Source of the DNA: Nematostella vectensis
Lineage: Eukaryota; Cnidaria; Anthozoa; Actiniaria; Edwardsiidae
DNA: 60,000 nt
Reading direction: 5' to 3'
Assembly (NCBI RefSeq): GCF_932526225.1
Contig: NC_064043.1
Location: 2,689,501-2,749,500, forward strand
The translations under genes and the position numbers were made by a program. Of the stretch, positions 13,201-23,439 are shown piece by piece (within the stretch, counting starts at the first letter, position 1; each line of letters starts with the position of its first letter). The notes under the pieces were generated by a model, which searched no databases, was not told the origin of the DNA, and saw only the letters and a list, made by a program, of their open reading frames with translations.

Positions 13201-16200
13201 AAATATTTTTGATAGAGGGGACCATATGCAGCCCATGGGGAATGATAAACACACTCTAATATCCAGTATGTACCAGGTTTGTGTCTTCCTCTAAGTTGAT
13301 AGATGTCTGTCATTGTTGCAGATAACTCGTCATCTGATTTGATGACTGAGACCCACCCTCGGTTCTTCATCAAGCCTGTAAATGGCCAGGGGGAGGGTCT
13401 GACAGGCCCTGAGGGGACACGGATCACAGACCAGGGTAAGACCTGCTTCCTGGTTATATACACTTTTTGGTCACAACCTGCCTGCAACCTGCCGGTCGTT
13501 GGAAAAATAGCGAAAACCCCCTTAGATTTGGCATCTTTTGCTAAATAATTGTGTAGAACTCCTTCTCAACTTCTCAACACACGCAATGTCAACTGAACAC
13601 TAATTTCACAAGTCGTAGAAATGCATTGAAGTCGTACACATATCCACAAATTTTGACCTAAAACAAAAGCTCACAAATACACTTCTAACCTTGAAAAATA
13701 GTAAAATCAGGGAACACAGACATAACAGATGGATACAAAACAAAGCTTTTGTCCAAGATATTGTGAAATGTATACGTAATACTTCTGTACTACAGTTTTA
13801 AAGTCCCCAAAGTCCCAAAGTTGTGGGTCCTTTCTTGTAATAATAATGCATTAGTCATACGCATCATGTCACAAGTGATTATGTTTAACGACTGTCCGCC
13901 ACTTCTCGTTTCAATGATTGCATGTACGTGCCTCCCACTGGCTGATTTGCTAATTGTACACACAAGCAAAACACTGCTGCAGGTTGCATTTTGCGAAAGG
14001 GAAAAATGTCTGTCTGATGTTTTTGTAAAGACAAGTTGGCTCTGTTCATTACTGAGTTTGGTACAGTTCTCCTATTCCATCAATGCAATGCCCAACATGA
14101 CAAGTCGGCTCTTTTGGTAACCCAAGTTTGGTACAATTCTCTTATTTGATTACCCAATTTGGTACAATTCTCCTATTTGATTACCCAATTTGGTACAATT
14201 CTCCTATTTGATTACCCAATTTGGTACAATTCTCCTATTGGATAACCCAATTTGGTGCAATTCTCCTATTGGATTACCCAATTTGGTGCAATTCTCCTAT
14301 TGGATTACCCAATTTGGTGCAATTCTCCTATTTGATTACCCAATTTGGTACAATTCTCCTATTGGATTACCCAATTTGGTCCAATTCTCCTATTGGATTA
14401 CCCAATTTGGTACAATTCTCCTATTGGATTACCCAATTTGGTACAATTCTCCTATTGGATTACCCAATTTGGTCCAATTCTCCTATTGGATTACCCAATT
14501 TGGTGCAATTCTCCTATTGGATTACCCAATTTGGTGCAATTCTCCTATTGGATTACCCAATTTGGTCCAATTCTCCTATTGGATTACCCAATTTGGTACA
14601 ATTCTCCTATTGGATTACCCAATTTGGTCCAATTCTCCTATTGGATTACCCAATTTGGTGCAATTCTCCTATTGGATTACCCAATTTGGTACAATTCTCC
14701 TATTGGATTACCCAATTTGGTACAATTCTCCTATTGGATTACCCAATTTGGTGCAATTCTCCTATTGGATTACCCAATTTGGTGCAATTCTCCTATTGGA
14801 TTACCCAATTTGGTGCAATTCTCCTATTGGATTACCCAATTCACCTTTTTGTGACTCAGGGGACCAACCGCTGGAGCTGGGTGGACGAATGCTGGCTCTT
14901 GATTGGCGGAATGCACCACGTATGCAAGATTACGTCATTGTCAGCGGTAAACCCCTGGTGAGTCAGACCAACTCTTCTCTTAATAGAAGATCACCAGTGG
15001 GCCATCAGACCCTAACCCTTAAAGAACTGTGCACCTTACAGTCATCTGTCTGCCTTTTCAGGAATGCGAAGAGCTCCCCTGCGAATCTGAAGAGCTCTCC
15101 TGTAAGTGCTTTTTATAATCCACTACATACTGTATGTCTAGTTATGTGTGCTTTGTTGGTCGTTTAAAAGCTTTCCTGTTAGTGGTTATGATCTACCACA
15201 TACAGTACTGTATGTCTGATTATGTGTGCTTTGTTGGTCGTTTAAAAGCTGTCCTGTAAGTGCTTTTCGTAATCCACCATCGCTTTAGCTTCTTACAGCT
15301 GCACCCTGCGTGAATGTTTTGAGCTGTTCACAGAACCTGAGACACTCGGCGAAGATGACGCATGGTATGTACCTGATAACCAGACCATGCAGCTAACCCT
15401 CCCCTCCTCTCCCCTCCCACTCGATATTCAGTTAAGATGACGCATGGTATGTACCTCATAACCAGACCATGCGGCTAACCCTCTCTCCCCTCCAAATAGA
15501 TACTCAGTTAAGATGACCCGTGGCTTGTACTCCCTTACCATCCATCCCCCTCTCATCCTACCCTTCCTCCAATCTTCTCAACTAAAACTAGACGCTTGAA
15601 ACATGATGCATGGTTTAACCACCCTTTCTCCCTTCCTCAAAGCCTTAGGACTCCCTCCACGCGCCTTACTCCCTAATCCTCATGACAAGACTTACCACGC
15701 CCACACCCCTGTACCCCACTTCTGTGTGATTAATAATCTTATTTTAGTCTGATACTAACGTCAGGGTAACCCATGTTTCCACTCAGGCACTGCCCTAAGT
15801 GTAAGAAGCACCGCGAGGCCACTAAGCAGATGTCCTTGTGGCGTCTACCCGACACTCTTATCATCCATCTCAAGAGATTCTCGTTCAAGAACATCCTGTT
15901 CAGGGATAAGATCACTAAACTCGTCGAATTTCCTGTCAGGTCTGTCACTCACACGAAAAAGCCACACTGGCTGTTTTGGTTGGATCTTAAGTTATTTATT
16001 ACTATAACGTCCTGAGACGCCCGTACAATATACATTAGGCCCAACTTCAAAACGTCAGAAATGCGAACTTAACATAACCAGACCCGGATACTCATGGATT
16101 CATCCAAGGCATAGACAACCTTCAAAAGTGCATCCAAGCAATGTAATGACTCTATTGTCAAAATATCAACCTTGATTTCTGACCAATTCGTAAACAAATG

Positions 16201-19200
16201 CCTAAACTCAGAAACATTTCTTACCAAAAATTTGTTTGATACCTAGGTGTCCGTTAAGACACTTTTCTTACCTTTAAAAATATCCCGCAATTTACCCTCC
16301 GTTCTTTGAAGAAACCCCAAAAATCCTTTTGCCACAAGCCCTGTTATTCACTTCCAATTCAATGTGATATGTTCAAGGGCGATGGGAGCAGAGGTTGTTT
16401 GGTAAATTGATTTAAGAAAAATAGGTCGGGCACGTTTCGTATATCGCGTCGGGGACTGTTCGCGCGTCGCGGGGTAGTAGCTCGGATTACGCAACGTAAC
16501 TTGACCGGGTATCTACGTAAACACGGAAATCGCGTCGCAAAAAAAGGAACAATTCGACCAAATCAGAGGGGAGTTTCGTTGTTTGTCATTTCTAAATCAA
16601 TTTACCAAACAACCTCTGTTCCCAACGCCCTTGTATGTTTGGATGGTTCTCATTGTTCTTGACCGTGTTGTAGGGGCCTGGACATGACACCGTTCTGTCT
16701 CGACAAGGGCCGCCTGGGGGGAGACGTGTACGACTTGTATGCCGTCGCTAACCACGTGGGTAACGTGAACTTTGGTCATTATACCGCCTACGGTCGGCTT
16801 CCGCCCGCAGCAGGGCACTCGGACGAGATTGGTACGTAATGACTAATGCGTGAGGCTACAGATTGGTACGTAATGACTAATGCGTAAGGCTACAGATTGG
16901 TACGTAATGACTAATGCGTAAAGCTACAGATTGGTACGTAATGACTAATGCGTAAGGCTACAGATTGGTACATAATGACTAATGCGTAAAGCTACAGATT
17001 GGTACGTAATGACTAATGCGTAAGGCTACAGATTGGTACGTAATGACTAATGCGTAAAGCTACAGATTGGTACGTAATGACTAATGCGTAAGGCTACAGA
17101 TCGGTACGTAATGACTAATGCGTAAGGCTACAGATTGGTACGTAATGACTAATGCGTAAGGCTACAGATCGGTACGTAATGACTAATGCGTAAGGCTACA
17201 GATTGGTACGTAATGACTAATGCGTAAGGCTACAGATCGGTACGTAATGACTAATGCGTAAGGCTACAGATTGGTACGTAATGACTAATGCGTAAGGCTA
17301 CAGATTGGTACATAATGACTAATGCGTAAAGCTACAGATTGGTACGTAATGACTAATGCGTAAGGCTACAGATCGGTACGTAATGACTAATGCGTAAGTC
17401 TACAGATTGGTACGTAATGACTAATGCGTAAGGCTACAAATTGGTACGTAATGACTGATGCGTAAAGCTACAGATTGGTACGTAATGACTACTAATGCGT
17501 AAGGCTACAGATTGGTACGTAATGAGTAATGCGTAAGGCTACAGATTGATACGTAATGACTAATGCGTAAGGCTACAGATTGATACGTAATGACTAATGC
17601 GTAAGGCTACATATCGGTACGTAATGACTAATGCGTAAGGCTACAGATCGGTACGTAATGACTAATGCGTAAGGCTACAGATTGGTACGTAATGACTAAT
17701 GCGTGAGGCTACAGATTGGTACGTAATGACTAATGCGTAAGGCTACATATCGGTACATAATGACTAATGCGTAAGGCTACAGATTGGTACGTAATGACTA
17801 ATGCGTGAGGCTACAGATTGGTACGTAATGACTAATGCGTAAAGCTACAGATTGGTACGTAATGACTAATGCGTAAGGCTACAGATTGGTACATAATGAC
17901 TAATGCGTAAAGCTACAGATCGGTACGTAATGACTAATGCGTAAGGCTACAGATCGGTACGTAATGACTAATGCGTAAGGCTACAGATTGGTACGTAATG
18001 ACTAATGCGTGAGGCTACAGATTGGTACGTAATGACTAATGCGTAAGGCTACATATCGGTACATAATGACTAATGCGCGAGGCTACAGATTGGTACGTAA
18101 TGACTAATGCGTAAGGCTACAGATCGGTACGTAATGACTAATGCGTAAGGCTACAGATTGGTACGTAATGACTAATGCGTAAGGCTACATATCGGTACAT
18201 AATAACTAATGCGCGAGGCTACAGATTGGTACGTAATGACTAATGCGTAAGGCTACAGATCGGTACGTAATGACTAATGCGTAAGGCTACAGATTGGTAC
18301 GTAATGACTAATGCGTAAGGCTACAGATTGGTACGTAATGACTAATGCGTAAGGCTACAGATCGGTACGTAATGACTAATGCGTAAGGCTACAGATTGGT
18401 ACGTAATGACTAATGCGTAAGGCTACAGATCGGTACGTAATGACTAATGCGTAAGGCTACAGATCGGTACGTAATGACTAATGCGTAAGGCTACAGATCG
18501 GTACGTAATGACTAATGCGTAAGGCTACAGATCGGTACGTAATGACTAATGCGTAAGGCTACAGATCGGTACGTAATGACTCATGCGTAAAGCTACAGAT
18601 TGGTACGTAATGACTCATGCGTAAAGCTACAGATTGGTACGTAATGACTAATGCGTAAGGCTACAGATCGGTACGTAATGACTAATGCGTAAGGCTACAG
18701 ATTGGTACGTAATGACTAATGCGTAAGGCTACATATAGGTACATAATGACTAATGCGTAAGGCTACAGATCGGTACGTAATGACTAATGCGTAAGGCTAC
18801 AGATCGGTACGTAATGACTAATGCATAAGGCTACAGATTGGTACGTAATGACTAATGCGTAAGGCTACAGATCGGTACGTAATGACTAATGCGTAAGGCT
18901 ACAGATTGGTACGTAATGACTCATGCGTAAGGCTACAGATTGGTACGTAATGACTAATGCGTAAGGCTACAGATTGGTACGTAATGACTAATGCGTAAGG
19001 CTACAGATTGGTACATAATGACTAATGCGTAAGGCTACAGATTGGTACGTAATGACTAATGCGTAAGGCTACATATAGGTACATAATGACTAATGCGTAA
19101 GGCTACAGATCGGTACGTAATGACTAATGCGTAGGGCTACAGATCGGTACGTAATGACTAATGCATAAGGCTACAGATTGGTACGTAATGACTAATGCGT

Positions 19201-22200
19201 AAGGCTACAGATTGGTACGTAATGACTAATGCGTAAAGCTACAGATCGGTACGTAATGACTCATGCGTAAGGCTACAGATTGGTACGTAATGACTCACGC
19301 GTAAAGCTACAGATTGGTACGTAATGACTAATGCGTAAGGCTACAGATCGGTACGTAATGACTAATGCGTAAGGCTACAGATTGGTACGTAATGACTAAT
19401 GCGTAAAGCTACAGATCGGTACGTAATGACTAATGCGTAAGGCTACATATCGGTACATAATGACTAATGCGTAAGGCTACAGATTGGTACGTAATGACTA
19501 ATGCGTAAGGCTACATATCGGTACGTAATGACTAATGCGTAAGGCTACAGATTGGTACGTAATGACTAATGCGTAAGGCTACAGATTGGTACGTAATGAC
19601 TAATGCGTAAGGCTACAGATTGGTACGTAATGACTAATGCGTAAGGCTACAGATTGGTACGTAATGACTAATGCGTGAGGCTACAGATTGGTACGTAATG
19701 ACTAATGCGTGAGGCTACAGATTGGTACGTAATGACTAATGCGTAAGGCTACAGATTGGTACGTAATGACTCATGCGTAAGGCTACAGATCGGTACGTAA
19801 TGACTAATGCGTAAGGCTACAGATTGGTACGTAATGACTAATGCGTAAGGCTACAGATTGGTACGTAATGACTAATGCGTAAGGCTACAGATTGGTACGT
19901 AATGACTCATGCGTAAGGCTACAGATCGGTACGTAATGACTAATGCGTAAGGCTACAGATTGGTACGTAATGACTAATGCGTGAGGCTACAGATTGGTAC
20001 GTAATGACTAATGCGTAAGGCTACAGATCGGTACGTAATGACTAATGCGTAAGGCTACAGATTGGTACGTAATGACTAATGCGTAAGGCTACAGATTGGT
20101 ACGTAATGACTAATGCGTAAGGCTACAGATTGGTACGTAATGACTAATGCGTAAGGCTACAGATTGGTACGTAATGACTAATGCGTAAGGCTACAGATTG
20201 GTACGTAATGACTAATGCGTAAGGCTACAGATCGGTACGTAATGACTAATGCGTAAGGCTACAGATTGGTACGTAATGACTAATGCGTGAGGCTACAGAT
20301 TGGTACGTAATGACTAATGCGTAAGGCTACAGATTGGTACGTAATGACTCATGCGTAAGGCTACAGATCGGTACGTAATGACTAATGCGTAAGGCTACAG
20401 ATTGGTACGTAATGACTAATGCGTAAGGCTACAGATTGGTACGTAATGACTAATGCGTGAGGCTACAGATTGGTACGTAATGACTAATGCGTAAGGCTAC
20501 AGATTGGTACGTAATGACTCATGCGTAAGGCTACAGATCGGTACGTAATGACTAATGCGTAAGGCTACAGATTGGTACGTAATGACTAATGCGTAAGGCT
20601 ACAGATTGGTACGTAATGACTAATGCGTAAGGCTACAGATTGGTACGTAATGACTCATGCGTAAGGCTACAGATCGGTACGTAATGACTAATGCGTAAGG
20701 CTACAGATTGGTACGTAATGACTAATGCGTGAGGCTACAGATTGGTACGTAATGACTAATGCGTAAGGCTACAGATCGGTACGTAATGACTAATGCGTAA
20801 GGCTACAGATTGGTACGTAATGACTAATGCGTAAGGCTACAGATTGGTACGTAATGACTAATGCGTAAGGCTACAGATTGGTACGTAATGACTAATGCGT
20901 AAGGCTACAGATTGGTACGTAATGACTAATGCGTAAGGCTACAGATTGGTACGTAATGACTAATGCGTAAGGCTACAGATCGGTACGTAATGACTAATGC
21001 GTAAGGCTACAGATTGGTACGTAATGACTAATGCGTAAGGCTACAGATCGGTACGTAATGACTAATGCGTAAGGCTACAGATTGGTACGTAATGACTAAT
21101 GCGTAAGGCTACAGATTGGTACGTAATGACTAATGCGTAAGGCTACAGATTGGTACGTAATGACTAATGCGTAAGGCTACAGATCGGTACGTAATGACTA
21201 ATGCGTAAGGCTACAGATTGGTACGTAATGACTAATGCGTAAGGCTACAGATCGGTACGTAATGACTAATGCGTAAGGCTACAGATCGGTACGTAATGAC
21301 TAATGCGTAAGGCTACAGATCGGTACGTAATGACTAATGCGTAAGGCTACAGATCGGTACGTAATGACTAATGCGTAAGGCTACAGATTGGTACGTAATG
21401 ACTAATGCGTAAGGCTACAGATCGGTACGTAATGACTAATGCGTAAGGCTACAGATCGGTACGTAATGACTAATGCGTAAGGCTACAGATTGGTACGTAA
21501 TGACTAATGCGTAAGGCTACAGATTGGTACGTAATGACTAATGCGTAAGGCTACAGATCGGTACGTAATGACTCATGCGTAAAGCTACAGATCGGTACTT
21601 AATGACTAATGCGTAAGGCTACAGATCGGTACGTAATGACTAATGCGTAAGGCTACAGATTGGTACGTAATGACTAATGCGTAAGGCTACAGATTGGTAC
21701 GTAATGACTAATGCGTAAGGCTACAGATCGGTACGTAATGACTAATGCGTAAGGCTACAGATCGGTACGTAATGACTAATGCGTAAAGCTACAGATTGGT
21801 ACGTAATGACTAATGCGTAAAGCTACAGATTGGTACGTAATGACTAATGCGTAAGGCTACAGATTGGTACGTAATGACTCATGCGTGAAGCTACAGATCG
21901 GTACGTAATGACTAATGCGTAAGGCTACAGATTGGTACGTAATGACTAATGCGTAAGGCTACAGATTGGTACGTAATGACTCATGCGTGAAGCTACAGAT
22001 CGGTACGTAATGACTAATGCGTAAGGCTACAGATTGGTACGTAATGACTAATGCGTAAGGCTACAGATTGGTACGTAATGACTCATGCGTAAGGCTACAT
22101 ATCGGTACGTAATGACTAATGCGTAAGGCTACAGATTGGTACGTAATGACTAATGCGTAAGGCTACAGATCGGTACGTAATGACTAATGCGTAAGGCTAC

Positions 22201-23377
22201 AGATCGGTACGTAATGACTAATGCGTAAAGCTACAGATTGGTACGTAATGACTAATGCGTAAAGCTACAGATTGGTACGTAATGACTAATGCGTAAGGCT
22301 ACAGATTGGTACGTAATGACTCATGCGTAAGGCTACATATCGGTACGTAATGACTAATGCGTAAGGCTACAGATTGGTACGTAATGACTAATGCGTAAGG
22401 CTACAGATCGGTACGTAATGACTAATGCGTAAGGCTACAGATCGGTACGTAATGACTAATGCGTAAAGCTACAGATTGGTACGTAATGACTAATGCGTAA
22501 GGCTACAGATTGGTACGTAATGACTAATGCGTAAGGCTACAGATTGGTACGTAATGACTAATGCGTAAGGCTACAGATTGGTACGTAATGACTAATGCGT
22601 AAAGCAACAGGAGGCTGCAATACTACTGTAATGTCTGTGCTGTGTTTTGTTTTGCATTGTGTTGAAGTTGTGGCTATTGTTATTATTTCATATTAAAGAC
22701 TGATAGTTTCATAATGATGGTGGTGGTGGTTATGATGAGAATAGGGGTAATAATGATGATGGTAGTGATAGAAATAAATGATTATGACGTAGTGATTATG
22801 GTCGTTTTAATTTTGTTTAAGTTTTCGATGTGCTAATGTTCATATTGGTGTGGTTATTGATGATTTATAGCTGGTGGTAACGAGATGTCATTCACCCTTC
22901 TCCATAGGCTGGCGTTACTTTGACGACCGTAACGTGACGGTCACGGCAGAAGAACGCGTCGTCTCCAAGTACGCATATGTGTTGTTCTATCAGCGACGAC
23001 CAACTGGTCCCCAAACCACAGGGATCCCACCACCAGGCATATCATTACCAAAAACGGCCAGCGGACAAACCTCCAAAGAGCATGCGCAGACGGCGGCAAC
23101 TAGCGAAACCCACGAAGGTACACCTACAACCCATTCGTCAGCGCCTCCGGTCAGCAATGGAATTAGCGGTCAGGCGTCATCAGAGCATGCGCAGCGTAAA
23201 GACGACTCTTCGAATTCAAGTGATGATGAGCTGGAATCTTGCCGATCAAAGTCAGCGGATGTCCCCATGAGCAATGTCACGCTGTCATCTGTTGACTCGT
23301 TGCATGACTCGTTACGTGACAGTACCGCGGGGTTGTCACGCAGTCTTGTGGACGTGGATGAATGTGAATTAGACTGA
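4117..23377 (+). CDS. USP19: USP19-like ubiquitin carboxyl-terminal hydrolase (3' part of gene, 16 exons)
   Basis: Deubiquitinase of the USP (peptidase C19) family with a MYND zinc finger inside the catalytic domain, the USP19 arrangement. Exons: 4117-4250, 4766-4858, 5174-5461, 6462-6545, 6806-6900, 7209-7269, 11565-11680, 12182-12331, 12840-12913, 13322-13435, 14860-14957, 15062-15101, 15289-15364, 15787-15939, 16674-16831, 22908-23377. All junctions are GT/AG and the phases agree, giving about 734 residues. Visible motifs are QQDAQEF (exon 2), CPVC (exon 3), a MYND Cys/His cluster (exons 7-8), WHCPKC (exon 14), the His box GHYTAYGRL (exon 15) and GWRYFDD (exon 16). The first visible exon opens in phase 2, so the Cys-box exon and any N-terminal CS/p23 domains lie before the window. 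The tail after the peptidase domain is Ser/Asp-rich and ends without the TM helix found in some vertebrate isoforms. Several introns contain large tandem arrays. Confidence 0.93.
5655..6439. repeat. C-rich minisatellite, about 39-bp unit, in USP19-like intron 3
   Basis: About 20 copies of a pyrimidine-rich unit built from CTAGCCACACCCTTGTACAC and CTCTCACACCCACCCTCTC, with shorter 35-bp variants. Each copy has a CTCCTAG or CCCTAG string resembling a polypyrimidine tract plus AG. The true acceptor of exon 4 (TTGTTGTAG before 6462) lies just after the array. The Pro/His/Thr-rich open frames here are by-products of the repeat. Confidence 0.95.
7720..8181. mobile_element. Inverted-repeat MITE with TATAAA target duplication
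   Basis: The element begins CAGGGCATCTGGAATTACGC and ends with its near-perfect complement GCGTAATTCCAGAAGCCCTG. TATAAA directly flanks both ends (7714-7719 and 8182-8187). The 462-bp interior has many GCGTAAT/ATTACGC motifs and no coding capacity. The CAGGG...CCCTG termini recall hAT-type elements, but hATs normally give 8-bp duplications and only 6 bp match here. It sits in the 4.3-kb intron 6 of the USP19-like gene. Confidence 0.82.
8182..11564. other. Long AT-rich intron remainder, no gene seen
   Basis: Remainder of USP19-like intron 6. It is AT-rich, with many in-frame stops on both strands. It holds one imperfect direct repeat of about 50 bp (9390-9440 and 9445-9495, containing ATTATACCACAAAAACCTA) and a short GGCT microsatellite near 11282-11308. 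No exon or RNA gene is supported. Confidence 0.6.
11565..12331 (+). CDS. USP19: USP19-like exons 7-8: MYND zinc finger insert
   Basis: Exons 11565-11680 and 12182-12331 join in phase 2. They encode CADC...[26 protein letters not shown], the C-X2-C...C-X2-C...YC-X3-C...H-X3-C spacing of a MYND finger, followed by the conserved [11 protein letters not shown] segment. MYND fingers bind proline-rich peptides. In USP19 the finger is embedded in the peptidase domain, which separates this gene from most other USPs. Confidence 0.92.
12840..15101 (+). CDS. USP19: USP19-like exons 9-12: acidic linker and return to the peptidase fold
   Basis: Exons are 12840-12913 (phase 2 to 1), 13322-13435 (1 to 1), 14860-14957 (1 to 0) and 15062-15101 (0 to 1). 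Exons 9-10 are a low-conservation linker ending with HPRFFIKPV. Exon 11 encodes [17 protein letters not shown], which matches the USP19 core in position. Exon 12 is only 40 nt, an acidic Cys/Glu-rich piece. Its donor is duplicated downstream (see 15090-15275). Confidence 0.85.
14120..14841. repeat. 31-bp minisatellite, about 23 copies, in USP19-like intron 10
   Basis: The unit is GGTACAATTCTCCTATTGGA followed by TTACCCAATTT, with GGTGCA and GGTCCA variants. A diverged single copy is visible just upstream near 14059, so the seed was probably local. The array ends 18 bp before the acceptor of exon 11 (14860) and does not include the splice site. Because 31 is not a multiple of 3 and the unit has no stop in this direction, all three frames stay open, producing long but meaningless open frames. 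Confidence 0.96.
15090..15275 (+). repeat. Three-copy duplication of the exon 12 splice donor (about 77-bp unit)
   Basis: The end of exon 12 reads AGCTCTCCT|GTAAGTGC (donor at 15102). Diverged copies follow as AGCTTTCCTGTTAGTGG (GT at 15178) and AGCTGTCCTGTAAGTGC (GT at 15256), each with the shared downstream string TGTGTGCTTTGTTGGTCG between copies. The third copy has an intact GTAAGT donor. The repeat unit therefore spans an exon-intron boundary. Confidence 0.85.
15289..23377 (+). CDS. USP19: USP19-like exons 13-16: catalytic His half and C-terminal tail
   Basis: Exons 15289-15364, 15787-15939, 16674-16831 and 22908-23377. They contain the second zinc-knuckle pair CPKC, the [14 protein letters not shown] strand, the catalytic His in [11 protein letters not shown] and the acidic GWRYFDD segment, ending [10 protein letters not shown]. 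The last 120 or so residues are Ser/Thr/Asp-rich and unrecognised. Exon 16 is reached across a 6.1-kb intron that is nearly all 34-bp repeats. The stop TGA is at 23375-23377. Confidence 0.9.
15350..15545 (+). repeat. Three-copy duplication of the exon 13 splice donor (about 80-bp unit)
   Basis: Exon 13 ends AAGATGACGCATG|GTATGTACC (donor at 15365). A second copy, AAGATGACGCATGGTATG, has its GT at 15447 and shares the following CATAACCAGACCATGC. A third copy near 15511-15530 is degenerate (AAGATGACCCGTGGCTTG, GT changed to GC). Use of the second donor would add 82 nt and shift the frame. Confidence 0.85.
16374..16633. mobile_element. 260-bp MITE with about 40-bp inverted ends and TATGTT target duplication
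   Basis: The left end, CAAGGGCGATGGGAGCAGAG, continuing GTTGTTTGGTAAATTGATTT, is matched in inverse at the right end, which finishes CCCAACGCCCTTG. TATGTT flanks both sides (16368-16373 and 16634-16639). The interior is CpG-rich (GTATATCGCGTCGGGG) and non-coding. Its right end is 40 bp from the acceptor of exon 15 (16674). The 6-bp TATRWW-type duplication and CARGGC end resemble those of the element at 7720-8181. Confidence 0.88.
16826..22610 (+). repeat. 34-bp minisatellite carrying the exon 15 splice donor, about 170 copies
   Basis: Exon 15 ends GACGAGATTG|GTACGTAATG at 16831. The array begins at that point. Its unit is GATTGGTACGTAATGACTAA followed by TGCGTAAGGCTACA, so each copy repeats the last exonic bases GATTG (or GATCG) plus the GTACGT donor. 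About 5.8 kb and 170 copies fill nearly the whole intron. Variants (ATTGG/ATCGG, GTAAGG/GTAAAG/GTGAGG, ACTAAT/ACTCAT, TACAG/TACAT) are interspersed in blocks, showing repeated segmental amplification. Each unit also has an ACTAAT branch-point-like string and a CTACAG acceptor-like end. Confidence 0.97.
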
Positions 23378-23433
23378 TAATATTTTAAGGAATTTTGATT
23401 TTTTTTCCAAGTGATGTACATTTTTGGGAGGGG

Positions 23434-23439
23434 AATAAA
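23434..23439 (+). promoter_or_regulatory. Polyadenylation signal of the USP19-like gene
   Basis: AATAAA lies 57 bases after the TGA stop, in a short 3' UTR that is T-rich. Confidence 0.7.

Noticed and set aside
14190-15167. 325-codon open frame of repeated [19 protein letters not shown]-type peptide
   Set aside because: Product of a stop-free 31-bp repeat. All three forward frames are open, and the real exon 11 starts only at 14860 after an AG acceptor.
4117-23377. USP19-like gene as an inactive homologue because no catalytic Cys is seen
   Set aside because: The first visible exon opens in mid-codon and the Cys box normally precedes it, so it is most likely outside the window. The His box and QQDAQEF are intact.
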